A stretch of 64,000 nucleotides of DNA from contig JAKZHN010000002.1 in the NCBI GenBank assembly GCA_037179335.1, positions 1,674,001-1,738,000 on the forward strand. Reading direction: 5' to 3'. This document shows, in pieces, positions 22,806-33,125 of this stretch. Position 1 is the first letter of the stretch, and every line of letters begins with the position of its first letter. The stretch comes from Cyclaneusma minus. Lineage: Eukaryota; Ascomycota; Leotiomycetes; Marthamycetales; Marthamycetaceae. The translations under genes and the position numbers were made by a program. Below the pieces are notes generated by a model that saw only the letters and a list, made by a program, of their open reading frames with translations, had not been told where the DNA came from and made no database searches.

Positions 22806-24151
22806 ATTCTCAATAACCATGAATTCTCACAGTAGTGTAGTCTAACCGCCGCTACACGTCGAGTTTAAGAAGAGGTCCAGGGGATGCGGACCTTTAATTT
22901 GGTTCGTCCTACTGTATGCTCTAAAGGACTTCCGGACGGACTTCGAAACCAAGGTTGAAAAATGAAGATGAAGAGATACTGCAAAAGTCACATCAGATCG
23001 AGCGGCCCCACAGATTCGGAGCTTACAATTCAAGGTCAAACTTAGCGCCAAAGTTCCAACGTCACTCGCGAGCTTGTATCGACGACATGCGGAGAAGCCC
23101 GAGGCTAATAGGAATAATTCCGAATCCAAACCGTGCATGTTTTAATAGGGACCTAGGAAAATATCGACGTGCGAAATATTGGAATCTGTGGAAATTGGAG
23201 CTAGCGGTTCAAGCTTGAAACCTACCGTACTTGGAATTCGGGGTAATCTTATAAGTTATCGGCGGCGGATGTGAAGAATGGTGCGAGCTCTGGGTAAACT
23301 GATGGGTTTTTACGGGACCATTTTGTGAACATATGTCATCTCGAGTTACTGAGGGACTGCGCATGTCATTTCCAGTCTAGAATGGAAGTTTGGAGGAGTC
23401 GTAGCTGCTGCACTGATTGATGCGCACAAAATCGATCTTCCGAAGCTTCGTTTGAGAGCGAAAGAAGCCGGGAACCCTGCGGGCCTCTCAACCCCTGAGA
23501 TCAGGACCTGACAGTAGTAGTACCTACGCATCTAGATCATGTTTAATTCTTTGAGACTTATCTGGTTATTGCCATATTAGAGGTAGGAAATACAACCTCA
23601 ACCATTAGGAATAACGGGAATTTGGGGAAAGGAACATGTCGATGCGCAATAGAACTTCTGGTAGGTCACGTGACCCTAGGTGCGCCCGCGCAAAAGCGTG
23701 ACGGCGTGCAACCCGCGCGCGGAATGCGTCGACTTGCGACAAAACACGGGATATCCTCGGGTCTGCTGATCCACGGCGCGCCAGAAGTTTTGTTGCACGT
23801 CGAGCCCTGAGGGAATGCACCTTCACACAGCCTGCAGAGCCCTGAAAGGCGGTGCTTCAGGGAACAAGATGGTGGGTTCAGGGGGCCCTTCCAGGGGTTT
23901 GGGGACGCTGTTCAGGGGGCTTTCCAGCCCCTGAGAACGTCGGCTGTCCTTTCGAGAACATCATCTGGATCAACTTGGCAATCATGGTGAAATTGACTTA
24001 GGTGCACTGCGAAATGAGGGCATTGGGAACGGCTGACTCCTTCTAAACCCTCTATTCCCTCTATTCTATTCTGTTCTAGGTATTCTATCATCCGCTGTCT
24101 ATCTCTCCCCTCTTCGCCTGCCTCTATTCCCCTATATTCATCCTCGCCCCT
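22806..24151. other. Intergenic with MITE-like end fragments
   Basis: No gene is supported. At 23638-23675, 23728-23745 and 23781-23803 there are pieces resembling the inverted ends of the 26249-26459 element, for example CCAGAAGTTTTGTTGCACGT. They suggest nested or rearranged copies. A GC-rich stretch of CAGGGGGC-type microrepeats lies at about 23845-23935. The last 200 bp are the 3' flank of the Old Yellow Enzyme gene. Confidence 0.45.
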
Positions 24152-25355
24152 CTAAGCCTTCGACTCAACCCATTCCTCACTGAATGGGTAGTCCGTGTAA
24201 CCCTTCGCTTCCCGCGCGTTGTAAAACGTGTCTCTGTCATACTTCGTCAACTCGATCCCCTTCTCAATCTTAAACACCAAATCCGGGTTCGCAATAAAGT
24301 ATCTCCCAAACACCACCGCCACATCCCAGTGCGCAAACTCCTCATCCACCGCCCTCTTCGCACTATCCGGCTTAAAACCCCCCGCCACCAAAATCGGACT
24401 CGTCTTCCCCCACGTCTCCATCAGCGGCGTAATTCTCTCCGTGCCCTCCACATCCGCATTTCCGCTCACTCTGCTCTCTACAAGATGCATGTATGCAAGC
24501 TTGAGCGGCTTCAGTTGTTCAAGCATGTAGTTGAATGTAGGAAGTGGTTCTTTCATTTTCATGCCCTGGAAAGGCGAGTAGGGCGAGAAGCGAATGCCCA
24601 CTTTGTCAGCTCCGATGGCATCCACGATTCCGCGAGCCACTTCGAGAGGGAAACGAGCACGCTTTTCGATCGAGCCGCCGTAGTCGTCTGTGCGCTTGTT
24701 GCTCACATCCTCCAAGAACTGATCCAGCAGATATCCATTCGCGTTATGAATCTCCACACCATCGAAGCCCGCAGCAATCGCATTCTTGGCAGCCTGGATA
24801 TAGTCGCCCTTGAAAAGCTGGATCTCTTCCACAGTCATCTCCTCGGGTACAGGTGCGCCGTCCTCCATGGCAATAGCGGAGGCAGATAGGAGGCGTTCAC
24901 CCTTGGACTTCAAGAAGTCTGGGTTGGCGGCGCGGCCCAGAGCCCACAGTTGGCAGTAGATGTAGGATCCCTTTGCGTGGACGGCGTCGGTGACTTTCTT
25001 CCAGCCGGCGATCTGCTTTTCGGTGAAGATGCCGGGGACGGAGGGGTAGCCGGAGGCGCGTTGGGAGATGAAGGTTGCTTCGGAGATGAGGAGGGTGCCG
25101 GGGACGGAGGCGCGTTGGCCGTAGTATTCTGCGACCTGTAGAATGGGTTGTTAGTGAAATGTTGAGAGGAAAGATAGGGGAGGCTGGAGAGAGGAAGAGG
25201 AGGTGAGGGGGTGAGCGAGGGGGGGGAGGGTATCTCACCATGTCCAGAGGGACATGCTCATCGTCGGAGCGGAAGCGGGTGAGGGGAGCCATCACAATGC
25301 GGTTTGAGAGCTTGCAGCTCCCGACTTGGAGGGGTTGGAAGAGCTTCGACGACAT
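24152..25355 (-). CDS. NADPH dehydrogenase, Old Yellow Enzyme family
   Basis: This is an FMN-dependent ene-reductase of the NADH:flavin oxidoreductase TIM-barrel family, which reduces activated C=C bonds. Two exons (25355-25239 and 25135-24152, a 103-nt intron with a GTGAGA donor) give 366 residues, the usual length. The N-terminal PLTRFRSDDEHVP is characteristic. The substrate-binding His and Asn and the catalytic Tyr lie in EIHNANGYLLDQFL, and DDYGGSIEKRARF follows. The FMN-phosphate binding end is VAGGF...VVFGRYFIANPDL. No targeting signal is seen, so it is probably cytosolic. The natural substrate cannot be read from the sequence. Confidence 0.93.
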
Positions 25356-26248
25356 CGTGGCGGTGTGATCGAGGTGAAGATTCAGGGTCTGTAGATGTTT
25401 TCTGATGGAGGGGTATCTCGGAACGCAAGATTGAAAACAGAAGCAACGCTGTCTATCGTCTAGTACTGGGTATCTCGAACTTCAGAACGAACGCTCTCTC
25501 TATTTGTAACTGGAAACTTGCTTCAGCAGCAGCGGGGCAGCGTGGTGGGGGGAAGCAGGTCTTTAATCTTTATACTCCACGTCACGGTAACCGGGTACAA
25601 ACCAGTACTGACAAACCAGAAGCTTCGGCATATCATCGCCTTTCTTTTGCATCATCCCCGAGTCTCCGCCGAGTCAGGACTGACATCAGGCTATAATTTC
25701 TCCCATCTTCTCGAAAAAGCTCACCCCATGGCTTAGCAAGCATGCCGTCCCGGCCCGTGGAGCGCCACAGTTCTTGATTGCTTCATCCCGGCAAATGGAA
25801 TTTAGAGCTGCCGAACACCTAGACCAACAGGAGATGGTCAGAGATGTACAAATGCTGATAAATCAAAAGACACTTGGAGTATTGGGAATGTTGGTTTCAC
25901 GAATTCCAGTCTGCTTGTCGCCGAAACGGCGAGCTTCTGCAGACCCCGCATGCGATCGGCGGTAAGGGATATCTCCGAGGCCCCTATTCCAGGCTGGAGG
26001 CGCAAAAAGCTTGGTGAGCTTAGCTTGTTGAAGAATCTCAAGGTCTGGTGCTGAACTGTCACATTGTGAACTTTCCGACGTTAAAATTGGCATTTGTTCC
26101 TGTTCCTCAAAGGATCGTAATGCTGGTCGCTGAATACCGATACCTGGTGGGCCATGACGACATTGCCCCTGGATCCCGGGGTAAATTTCTATTGGTCAAT
26201 CCAAGAGCTTGCCAAGAGCATCGATAAGTCAGAATCAAGTGTCCAAAT
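25356..26248. other. Promoter side of the Old Yellow Enzyme gene; otherwise empty
   Basis: No supported gene. Short frames only. One partial match to the 19-bp repeat (ACACTTGGAGTATTGGGAAT) is seen near 25871. Confidence 0.45.
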
Positions 26249-26459
26249 CACGTGACATTGGGAAACCAGGAGTTTTGTCGCACATCGACCAACAAATAGG
26301 TACTCCAAAGCCCCATCACAACTACGCCGCTCCAGATTGACCTACCTGCTTGAAATGCATTCAGCGTATTCTAGTACCTACCTTTCGCGTATAACGGCGC
26401 ACCTCACTTGTTCGTCGATGTGCGACAAAACTCCTGGAATTTCTTGAAAGTCACGTGAT
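26249..26459. mobile_element. MITE-like element, best-preserved copy (211 bp)
   Basis: The ends are perfect 10-bp inverted repeats (ATCACGTGAC). After a small offset they continue as an identical inverted block CCAGGAGTTTTGTCGCACAT plus CGAC. The core is about 120 bp and non-coding. This is the structure of a short non-autonomous inverted-repeat element. The copy at 1694-1894 and fragments near 23.7 kb belong to the same family. The tips contain the CACGTG E-box palindrome. I could not identify the target-site duplication or the parent transposon. Confidence 0.6.
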
Positions 26460-26830
26460 CACACCGGACCATAGTTCTTCCAGACTGAGTTCTCTCCCTC
26501 CGTCTTGCCGCCGAACAGTCTTTCTCCCCTCACCAAGAGCTGACTTCTCTCAGTCCGTCCCCACCTAAGTCATCGCACCAGTACCAGCAGCCTCACTCTC
26601 AAGCAGCACACAAAAACCATGTTTTTCATATAAAAACGCGGTATCATTAGGTCGTTATGATCAAAATCCAAAACATCCTTCTGTCCTGTCCATCCCGAGT
26701 GAGTGTACCCAGCCCCCAAGCATCCAGTTAACTCCAGTAATCCCAAGCATCTCATTCCTGCGCGTATACCCATATTCCACCAAAATCAAATGCCATCCGT
26801 CTAGCCGTTCAAAATTACCCTGTATATATC

Positions 26831-26979
26831 CAAAACGCCGTTCCATGCACGTATACAAAGGAGATCCGTAGTGTGGGAGAGGGGATGGGTCGATTTGCTC
26901 CATCGAGAGGTCGAGAGGGAGCGAAGGAGAGCGGTCATGTATGATGCCTAAAACGCCGTTCCATGCTATACAAAGGAGA
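26831..26979. repeat. Direct repeat of about 31-33 bp
   Basis: The word AAAACGCCGTTCCATGC followed by a TATACAAAGGAGA ending occurs at 26831-26864 and 26949-26979, differing by a small indel (CACGTATAC against TATAC). It lies in a stretch with no convincing gene. Confidence 0.7.
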
Positions 26980-27042
26980 GGTTCGTATGGTGATTCGGTG
27001 AAGAGATGGTTGGTGAGTTGAGGGGTTGAGGATTCGAGGAGT

Positions 27043-27589
27043 CTAGGGATTCCGAAGGAGTGGAAGGAAGTGGTCTGGGAAGGGTGTCGTCGTTCGTTCG
27101 GTTCTATCTGAGAACTCGAAGAAGGAAAGCCGTGGAGGCGGGGTAGGAAATATTGCTCCGTGGCTTGTGATTATCCAAGAGAAAAGGGGACGCGGTGCAT
27201 ATTGTAATGCGCGTAGGGAAGGTTCCGTATGTAGAGGATCGTAGTCGTATTCGTCATATGAAAGTTGCAGGTTTTGCTCGAAGTACCGCGTACTCAGCGT
27301 GCCTCCTGGCAAATCGATCCGCCAAAGATCGTCGAGGGTCTCTTAGGCGTGCGGTAAGGACTTTTTGTCTTATAGACGAGGACGGAATCGATATAGCGAT
27401 GTCTCGTAGCAGCCTCGAGAGATTTAGGAGGTTTCGGTTGCCATGTTTCATGTCTGTAGACACTGGTTCAGAAGCGTAGAGTAGAAAGATGGTGTCTTAG
27501 AGACCGCACGAGTGGAGAAGAGAACCGAGGCCATAAAGAAAGCCGTCCCAGAGTTCGTAGACCTCGCGGAAGATGGTGCGGACACACAT
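27043..27589 (-). CDS. Possible small minus-strand gene, exon structure unresolved
   Basis: The first piece (27589-27497) is a complete 30-codon ORF starting MCVRTIFREVYELWDGF, with a GA-rich upstream region that could be its promoter. Downstream, two further frames read like protein: about 27465-27298 (with QPKPPKSLEAATRHRYID) and about 27340-27043 (with DLWRIDLPGGTLSTRYFEQN and an ordinary stop). I could not find donor and acceptor sites that join them cleanly, so this may be a spliced gene, a short-ORF transcript, or coincidence. Confidence 0.3.
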
Positions 27590-28845
27590 TTTGACTCTGT
27601 TTTCGAGAGAGGGAGATGAATGGTGGGGAAGGAAGATGGAGGGGGGATGAGCGGTCTTTATGCGAGATCGGTGTGGTGTGGGTGAGAATCAGAAGTTCGA
27701 CGGTCTCGAAGGTTCGTCTCGAAAAAAGGTAGACAAGTGACAGGAGGCAAATGTCGAGCCAAGCTTCATGCAGAGTTCAGCTAAACTGGGAGAATCGATC
27801 CGAATGGAATATCAACTGAAAGCGATACCACACTGTGTATAGAACATGAAAGTTGAAGTGAAGAAGGTGAAAGATATATCTCGAAGAAAAGCACACTCCC
27901 CTACCGCTTGGTTCAGCTGTTACCTCATATCTCACGGCTGTGCCCTTGGCATGCTTCTCGAGTCTCTGATTTAGTAGATTAGTTGAGTCAGGCAGTGCAT
28001 CACGCCCCCGGAGGGCGATGGAGGTTGTGTCGCGATCAGGCGGACGGCGCAGTCTCAGAGCCGCGAACTAGGCTGATGTCACGGTGACGATTTGATCACA
28101 CCCGGAAAATCTTCTTCATAAGGCGAAAAATGATGTACTTGGTACATTCTTCCGTCGAGCCACGGACTGATATGCGGCTTAAGGGCGACTCAGCCATGTG
28201 AATGCTGAATCCTGAATGTGGAGAAGGCGGAGAAGAAGACGGTCAGCGGACGTGTGATGTCAAAAAGTCGAGGAGACTTCGTATTTCTCGTAAAGAATGG
28301 ACAAGGCTGAAGTGGGAGCGAGGGACGAAAGGGGAATGGCGCAGCCTCAGCTGTAAATGCCAAGACTTGGTGCCTGGGGCTGTGGCTGGTGGGGTGCTGA
28401 TTGGCTGGCGGCGAGGTGACAGAAAGCTGGCCTCATCGCTGTCAAAGAACATCTCGACGAGGCTGCGATACTACATCGGTCACCTTCTCGCGGGTAACCT
28501 TTCGACTTCAATTCACTTTCCGGTCGGGGAGAACTGCTTCAAAATTCCGAATTAGACACTCAGAAGGCAGTTATTGGAAGACTTCAGCCGCTTGCTGTGA
28601 AGACGACAACGGGACAGACAAAGACGTCTATCGGACACGAGCAGAACATACCTCGAGGACAGATTCGCCATTGCGCATTCTTCCAAAATATTCTGAGGAC
28701 ATATCAATACCACACCATCTCCCAAAAACCAGCAAACGCTTCTCTTCCTCCTACATTCCGCTTCCAGCACTTCCACATCGAAGCTCAAACAGCTTCTCCA
28801 ACTCCAAACCACACACCCATCTACGACCACACACAAACATCCAAA
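27590..28845. other. Intergenic, upstream of the SEC72-like gene
   Basis: No supported gene. The region contains GA-rich stretches at 27600-27660. Frames extending upstream of 28846 toward 28597 are open but read as leader sequence. Confidence 0.45.
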
Positions 28846-29457
28846 ATGGACGACTCAGAAACCTTCACCATGCTGCCCCTCCAGCTGGACCCACAGTCCA
28901 AAGCAGTCACAACATCTTCAACCTCCCGCGCCCTCGCCACCGAACTCGAAGCCCTCAACAGCCTCCACCGCTCCCTCCTCACCCTCACCGGCCCCGTCCC
29001 CCCACCTCCCATCCCCGTCAACCCCAAGCTCTCCGGCGCCATCACCAAGATGCGCGAATCCGGCAACACCCTGTTCCGTCGCGGCGACCACAAAGAAGCC
29101 ATCCGCCAATACACCCTCGGATTAATCATGGCACTCAAACGACCTCTCTGGGAACCTACTGGATTGGTTAGGGATGAGGTTGCGGGCTTGTATGCTAATA
29201 GGGCTCAGGCGCATATGGCGCTGAGAGAATGGGTGCAAGGTGCGGTGGATGCGGAGTGTAGTGTGGAGGCGAAGAAGGTGGGGAATGCAAAGGCATGGTG
29301 GAGGAGGGGGAGGTGCTTGGTGGAGATGGGGAGGTTGGAGGAGGCGGGGGCGTGGGTGAGGAGAGGCTTGGAGGTTGAGGGCGGGGAGACGGATTTGGTA
29401 GCGTTGTTGAGGGAGATTGAGGGGATGGAGAAGAAGAAGGTTGCGAATGCTGCTTAA
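28846..29457 (+). CDS. SEC72: SEC72-like TPR protein of the Sec63 translocation complex
   Basis: This cytosolic subunit of the Sec62/63 post-translational translocon recruits chaperones to the ER membrane. It is single-exon, 203 residues. The ATG at 28846 was chosen because the family N-terminus (FTMLPLQLDPQSKAVTTSS) begins just after it. The upstream open frame has no family resemblance. A Pro-rich linker (TGPVPPPPIPVNPK) leads into a TPR domain: GNTLFRRGDHKEAIRQYTL, LYANRAQAHMALREW, then AKAWWRRGRCLVEMGRLEEA. The gene is intact and lies just left of the repeat array. Confidence 0.85.
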   Translation: MDDSETFTMLPLQLDPQSKAVTTSSTSRALATELEALNSLHRSLLTLTGPVPPPPIPVNPKLSGAITKMRESGNTLFRRGDHKEAIRQYTLGLIMALKRPLWEPTGLVRDEVAGLYANRAQAHMALREWVQGAVDAECSVEAKKVGNAKAWWRRGRCLVEMGRLEEAGAWVRRGLEVEGGETDLVALLREIEGMEKKKVANAA

Positions 29458-29764
29458 AATGGGCGGAGAAGGATGCTGAGAGAGGAGGGATAGTGAAGAG
29501 GGTGTGGATGAAGGGGGTAAAGGCCACCTGTTTCTTGGCGGAGGCGTTCGGAGTTTGGAGCTTTGCCCTCGATCGGGGCGAAGCCACACTCATAATTGAG
29601 CCCTTTCTGCTGCAGAAGAGGGTCTGGGGCTGCTGCCATTGTCTTATTCTTCGCTGAAATCCACCGAAACATTCCACAACTTGCAAATCAGCGAGAGACA
29701 CGAGATCCTGGAACCCCGTGACATCTTACCTTGATGTTTTCAAATTATCCCGGACTCTTGCATC

Positions 29765-29835
29765 CACGTGACCATTTCAATCTACAACCTGCTATATAAA
29801 CCTCCGATTCTCAGGACAGGGCAGACCAAGATTCA
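29765..29835 (+). promoter_or_regulatory. Left TATA module, copy 1
   Basis: CACGTGACC at 29765, TATATAA at 29793 and CAAGATTCA at 29827. The distances of 28 and 34 bp are identical to copies 2 and 4. Confidence 0.6.
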
Positions 29836-30104
29836 GTAGGCGCGGGTCCGGATCAAACGGTGACGGCATCCACAGCAGTCTTCTGCTTCAATCCTGTCTT
29901 CTAATGGTTCTCTTCCTCGCCACTATCGTAGTCTGGCTAAACTCTTTCTACAGCATGGTTTCCCTGTCCTTTTCCAACAGCAACTATGTATTGCGGCAGC
30001 AGCCTCACTTTCCGACAGTGGAGAGCTCTCAGACCTCAAGTTGTGGTATTCTTTATGTGCTTTCTTTGCAGAGTTCTACCAACTGTTCACAGCCTACGAA
30101 CTAG
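29800..30104 (+). pseudogene. Short-ORF copy 1, frame-shifted
   Basis: After the TATATAA box the frame is open to a TAA at 29902-29904. A different phase, with an ATG at 29904, then continues to 30104 and carries the conserved VLRQQ...PTV...QTSSC segment. Compared with copies 2 and 3, the frame changes between the two halves, so an intact protein is unlikely from this copy. Confidence 0.4.
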
Positions 30105-30198
30105 CTAGAGACGCGAGATCTCATCCTGGAACGCCGTGACATGTATCCTAAGGTAGCTTGATGTCTTCAAAAATTCCAGCGCCGCTGACTCTTGCATA

Positions 30199-30269
30199 CA
30201 CGTGATCGTCTCAAGGTACTATCGACTATATAAGCCTTCGAGTCTCAGCACAGAGCAGATCAAGATTCA
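30199..30269 (+). promoter_or_regulatory. Left TATA module, copy 2
   Basis: CACGTGA at 30199, TATATAA at 30227 and CAAGATTCA at 30261, with spacing 28 and 34 bp as in copies 1 and 4. Confidence 0.6.
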
Positions 30270-30470
30270 ATTCCCGATCATATCGAATGCACGGTGACGG
30301 CGTCCAGAGTACTGTTCAGCTGCAGCCCCCTCTTTCTCCACAGTTCCGTTTTCTTTGCTCGCCACTATCGCCACTATCGTAGTTTACCTGAACTCTTTCT
30401 GCAACCTCGTTTTCCCTACAAATTCTCCGACAGCAACAATGTCTTGCGAAAGCAGCTTACATGCACGTGA
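30234..30470 (+). pseudogene. Short-ORF copy 2, no ATG
   Basis: Seventy-eight codons are open from the TATATAA box to a TGA inside the next CACGTGA. The peptide contains VTAS, VFFARH and NNVLRKQL, matching copy 3 in the same frame. No in-frame ATG exists. Confidence 0.4.
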
Positions 30471-30538
30471 CCATCCTAACCAACAATATAGCAATACATA
30501 AGCCTTCGATTCCCAGGACAGAACAGATCAAGTTTCCA
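30464..30538 (+). promoter_or_regulatory. Left TATA module, copy 3 (degraded)
   Basis: CACGTGACC at 30464 and the GATCAAGTTT block are kept, but the TATA box has become TACATAA and the spacing has shifted by about 3 bp. Confidence 0.5.
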
Positions 30539-30849
30539 TATTCGAGTCTCGACACAATAACTTCCATGCTCGAAAGACTGGACTCACGGTGACGGCGTCC
30601 ACAGCAGTCCTCTGCTTCAGCCTTCTGTTCTTCCCAAACTTCGTTTTCTTTGCTCGCCACCCTAAACTCCTTTCTCGTCTCCCAGGTACACCAGTCGCAT
30701 ACGCTCTTGGTTCATTTTTCGACAGTGACGATGTCTTGCGACAACAGCTTTCGATTCCCACGGTAGGCATTGCTCAAACGTCAAGTTGCAGTGCTTACAT
30801 GCTTTTTTTCGTAGAAGTAGAACATGTGGATTCCCTCAAGCCTGGGTAA
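30502..30849 (+). pseudogene. Short-ORF copy 3, longest conserved frame, no ATG
   Basis: One hundred and fifteen codons are open, ending at TAA. The frame includes VTASTAVLCFSLLFF, FVFFARH, VLRQQLSIPTV and QTSSC. It matches copies 1, 2 and 4 in register. Against copy 1 most differences over the VLRQQ-QTSSC segment are silent third-position changes. No in-frame ATG lies near the 5' end, so translation would need an upstream exon or a non-ATG start. Otherwise it is a relic. Confidence 0.4.
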
Positions 30850-31070
30850 ACAATAGCAGGATCGTGGGTGCTGCGGGGTTTTGGAAAGATGCAAAGCACT
30901 GATACACACCAGTCGTGAAGTGAGCGAGGGCAGAACATATTGCTAGAATTGCAGCTTATGAGGGGCGGCGAGTGCCCTTTATATACCCGTGAGAGACAGC
31001 GCAGGACTCGACATTCTGGATGAAATCTCGTGTTCACGTTTTCAAATCCCCTGCATTGCTTCCTTACCTT

Positions 31071-31140
31071 CACGTGACCATTCTAGCATACGATTTACTA
31101 TATAAGCCCTTGATCCTCAATACAGAACAGATCAAGTTCA
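31071..31140 (+). promoter_or_regulatory. Left TATA module, copy 4
   Basis: CACGTGACC at 31071, TATATAA at 31099 and CAAGTTCA at 31133 keep the 28 and 34 bp spacing. Confidence 0.6.
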
Positions 31141-31432
31141 CTACGAGGCAATCAGAATCACAACTGGTGACAGCTTTCACGGCGGTCTTCCCTTTCAGCC
31201 CCTCCCTTCCACGGTTTCTTCCTCGCCACCTCGCCGCCTCGCCACTATCATAGTCTGTCCCAAGCCTTTTTTTGTCTGTGGAAAAAACAACATCGTCTCC
31301 TCTGGTTGCCTTCGACAGCAGCCTCTGTTTACAGCAGTAGCCCAATCTCAAACGCCAAGTAACAGTATCCAAATCTCTCTCCCGGCAGAAGTTCCACAGT
31401 CTCTCTATCAGGGGCGGAACATAGCAAGATAG
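31106..31432 (+). pseudogene. Short-ORF copy 4, no ATG
   Basis: One hundred and eight codons are open, ending at TAG. The middle has lost the VTAS/FFARH phase, but the end reads CLRQQPLFTAVAQSQTPS, in register with copies 1 and 3. Confidence 0.35.
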
Positions 31433-32398
31433 CTTCTTTTTCGATGAAGGCTTTGGAACAAAGGACAGAGACATATTGGCCCTCTCCGGACATCTTGGAA
31501 TCTTGCAGATTTTCACGGGTAGCGAGTGCCCTTTATATAGTTAGGGGGCAAACAGACAGCTACATACCCCTTAGTAGCTAGCATGACCTTGGCCTCAAGT
31601 CTCAGCTTGAACTAGGCCTTCGACAGCAACATTTTTCGACAGCAACGACACTCAACGACAGCAGCTCGCTTCCCTGACAATAGCCCCTTTTTAAACTGCG
31701 AGGTAAAGCATCTAAGTGCTTTGTTGTGGAAGATGATAAGATGTGGAATTCTCGCATAGCTGGGTAAAGCATGGTAAGGTGGTGTGGCCTTCGAGGTTTG
31801 GGTAACCACATGGAAACTGAGACAGTTAAAAGTGCTGGAGTTCATGTAGAGACTTGCAGTTTGCAAAGGGTGGCAGGCGCTCTTTATATGGTTAGTATGC
31901 AAATGATCAGCTACTTAAACTTTACCATTCCCTTAGATCTCAGCTAAAACCAGGCTACTAGCTCTTCGACAGCAGCAAAACTTAATAACAACGGCTCGCC
32001 TCCTTGACACTAGTATATTGTTGATCTTTGAGGTACAGAATCAATGGCCCTGTTTGCAAAGAACCTATGTGGGAGCCCCTAAAGCTGCCATAGAGTATGG
32101 CAAGATCGTGTTGTGTTGGACGTTTTGGAGACAAAGCACTGTGACACATCCTCCTGGCGGCGTTGCATGTCTAATCACAGTCTTGCAGCCTATGAAGGGT
32201 AGAGGATGCCCTTTATATACCTGTTAGAGCTTCATAGTTAGTGAGGTACACTTTGTGATAAATGTGAGTGAATGTTCGAGGATGATTATGTGCGTGTAAA
32301 ACAGCACGGGTTGCGGATCCCGGCCATCTGTCACCAAGCCACCCTCCAGTTTCTCGAATGAAGTTAAAGATGCCGGAACATCTTATAATCCTATATCC

Positions 32399-33125
32399 AC
32401 TAGTCTTGATTAGTCACTAGTGCAATTTCGGGATATACATAAGGCAAACTCTGACAAGCTTTCTGTAAACTAAACTTGGCCTTGCGCTACTATGAACATA
32501 ACCGCAATAACGTCCAAAGACAGGTCTTGTCCTAGTCATAGACAATTTGTTTAATGTCGTTTCTTTGCATGCTACGATCTCGTCGTAGTTCAGCTCAATG
32601 CATTCCCTGACTGCCAAGAAAGCGACAAGATTGCTCCTAGTTCCTTCCGACAGTAATAATACTTTGTGACATCAGCTGCGCACTTCAACAGCAGATACCT
32701 CTTTACAGAAGAATTGCGGTGCGGTGTTGACGTGTGTGCAAAAGGAAGCTATGGCGCCTCAGAAATTGGGAGGAGAATAGTACGCTGTTTCGACAAGATT
32801 TCGAAATAGATGCACCAAGCAACATCATACAAGAAGAAAAGTAAAGAAAAAAATCTTACAGTTCTTGAAGGGTGGCGCGTGGTCTTTATATACCTGGGAG
32901 AGGCACATGATAACTATGGTGGGCGAATGTTTGAGAGTGTGCGTATTGCATCCCCAACTCCCTGTCTCATGCCATGGTGTGCCTGCATCACTAGCAACTG
33001 CCTTTCTCCCCGGCCCTGGAGAATCTTTGATCCTTAATACACTAGTCCCAATTAATCACTAGTGCCATTTTGGGATATATATAAGGCGAATTCTGTTCAA
33101 GCTTTTCTGAACCAAGCTTGAAAAC
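32399..33125 (+). repeat. CACTAGT...GATATAcATAAGGC pair
   Basis: Two copies (about 32399-32478 and 33041-33125) share CACTAGT, ATTAxTCACTAGTG, a GGGATATAxATAAGGC box and an AAGCTTTCTG / AAGCTTTTCTG block. They occupy the place of the left TATA modules and may be their diverged versions. Confidence 0.6.
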
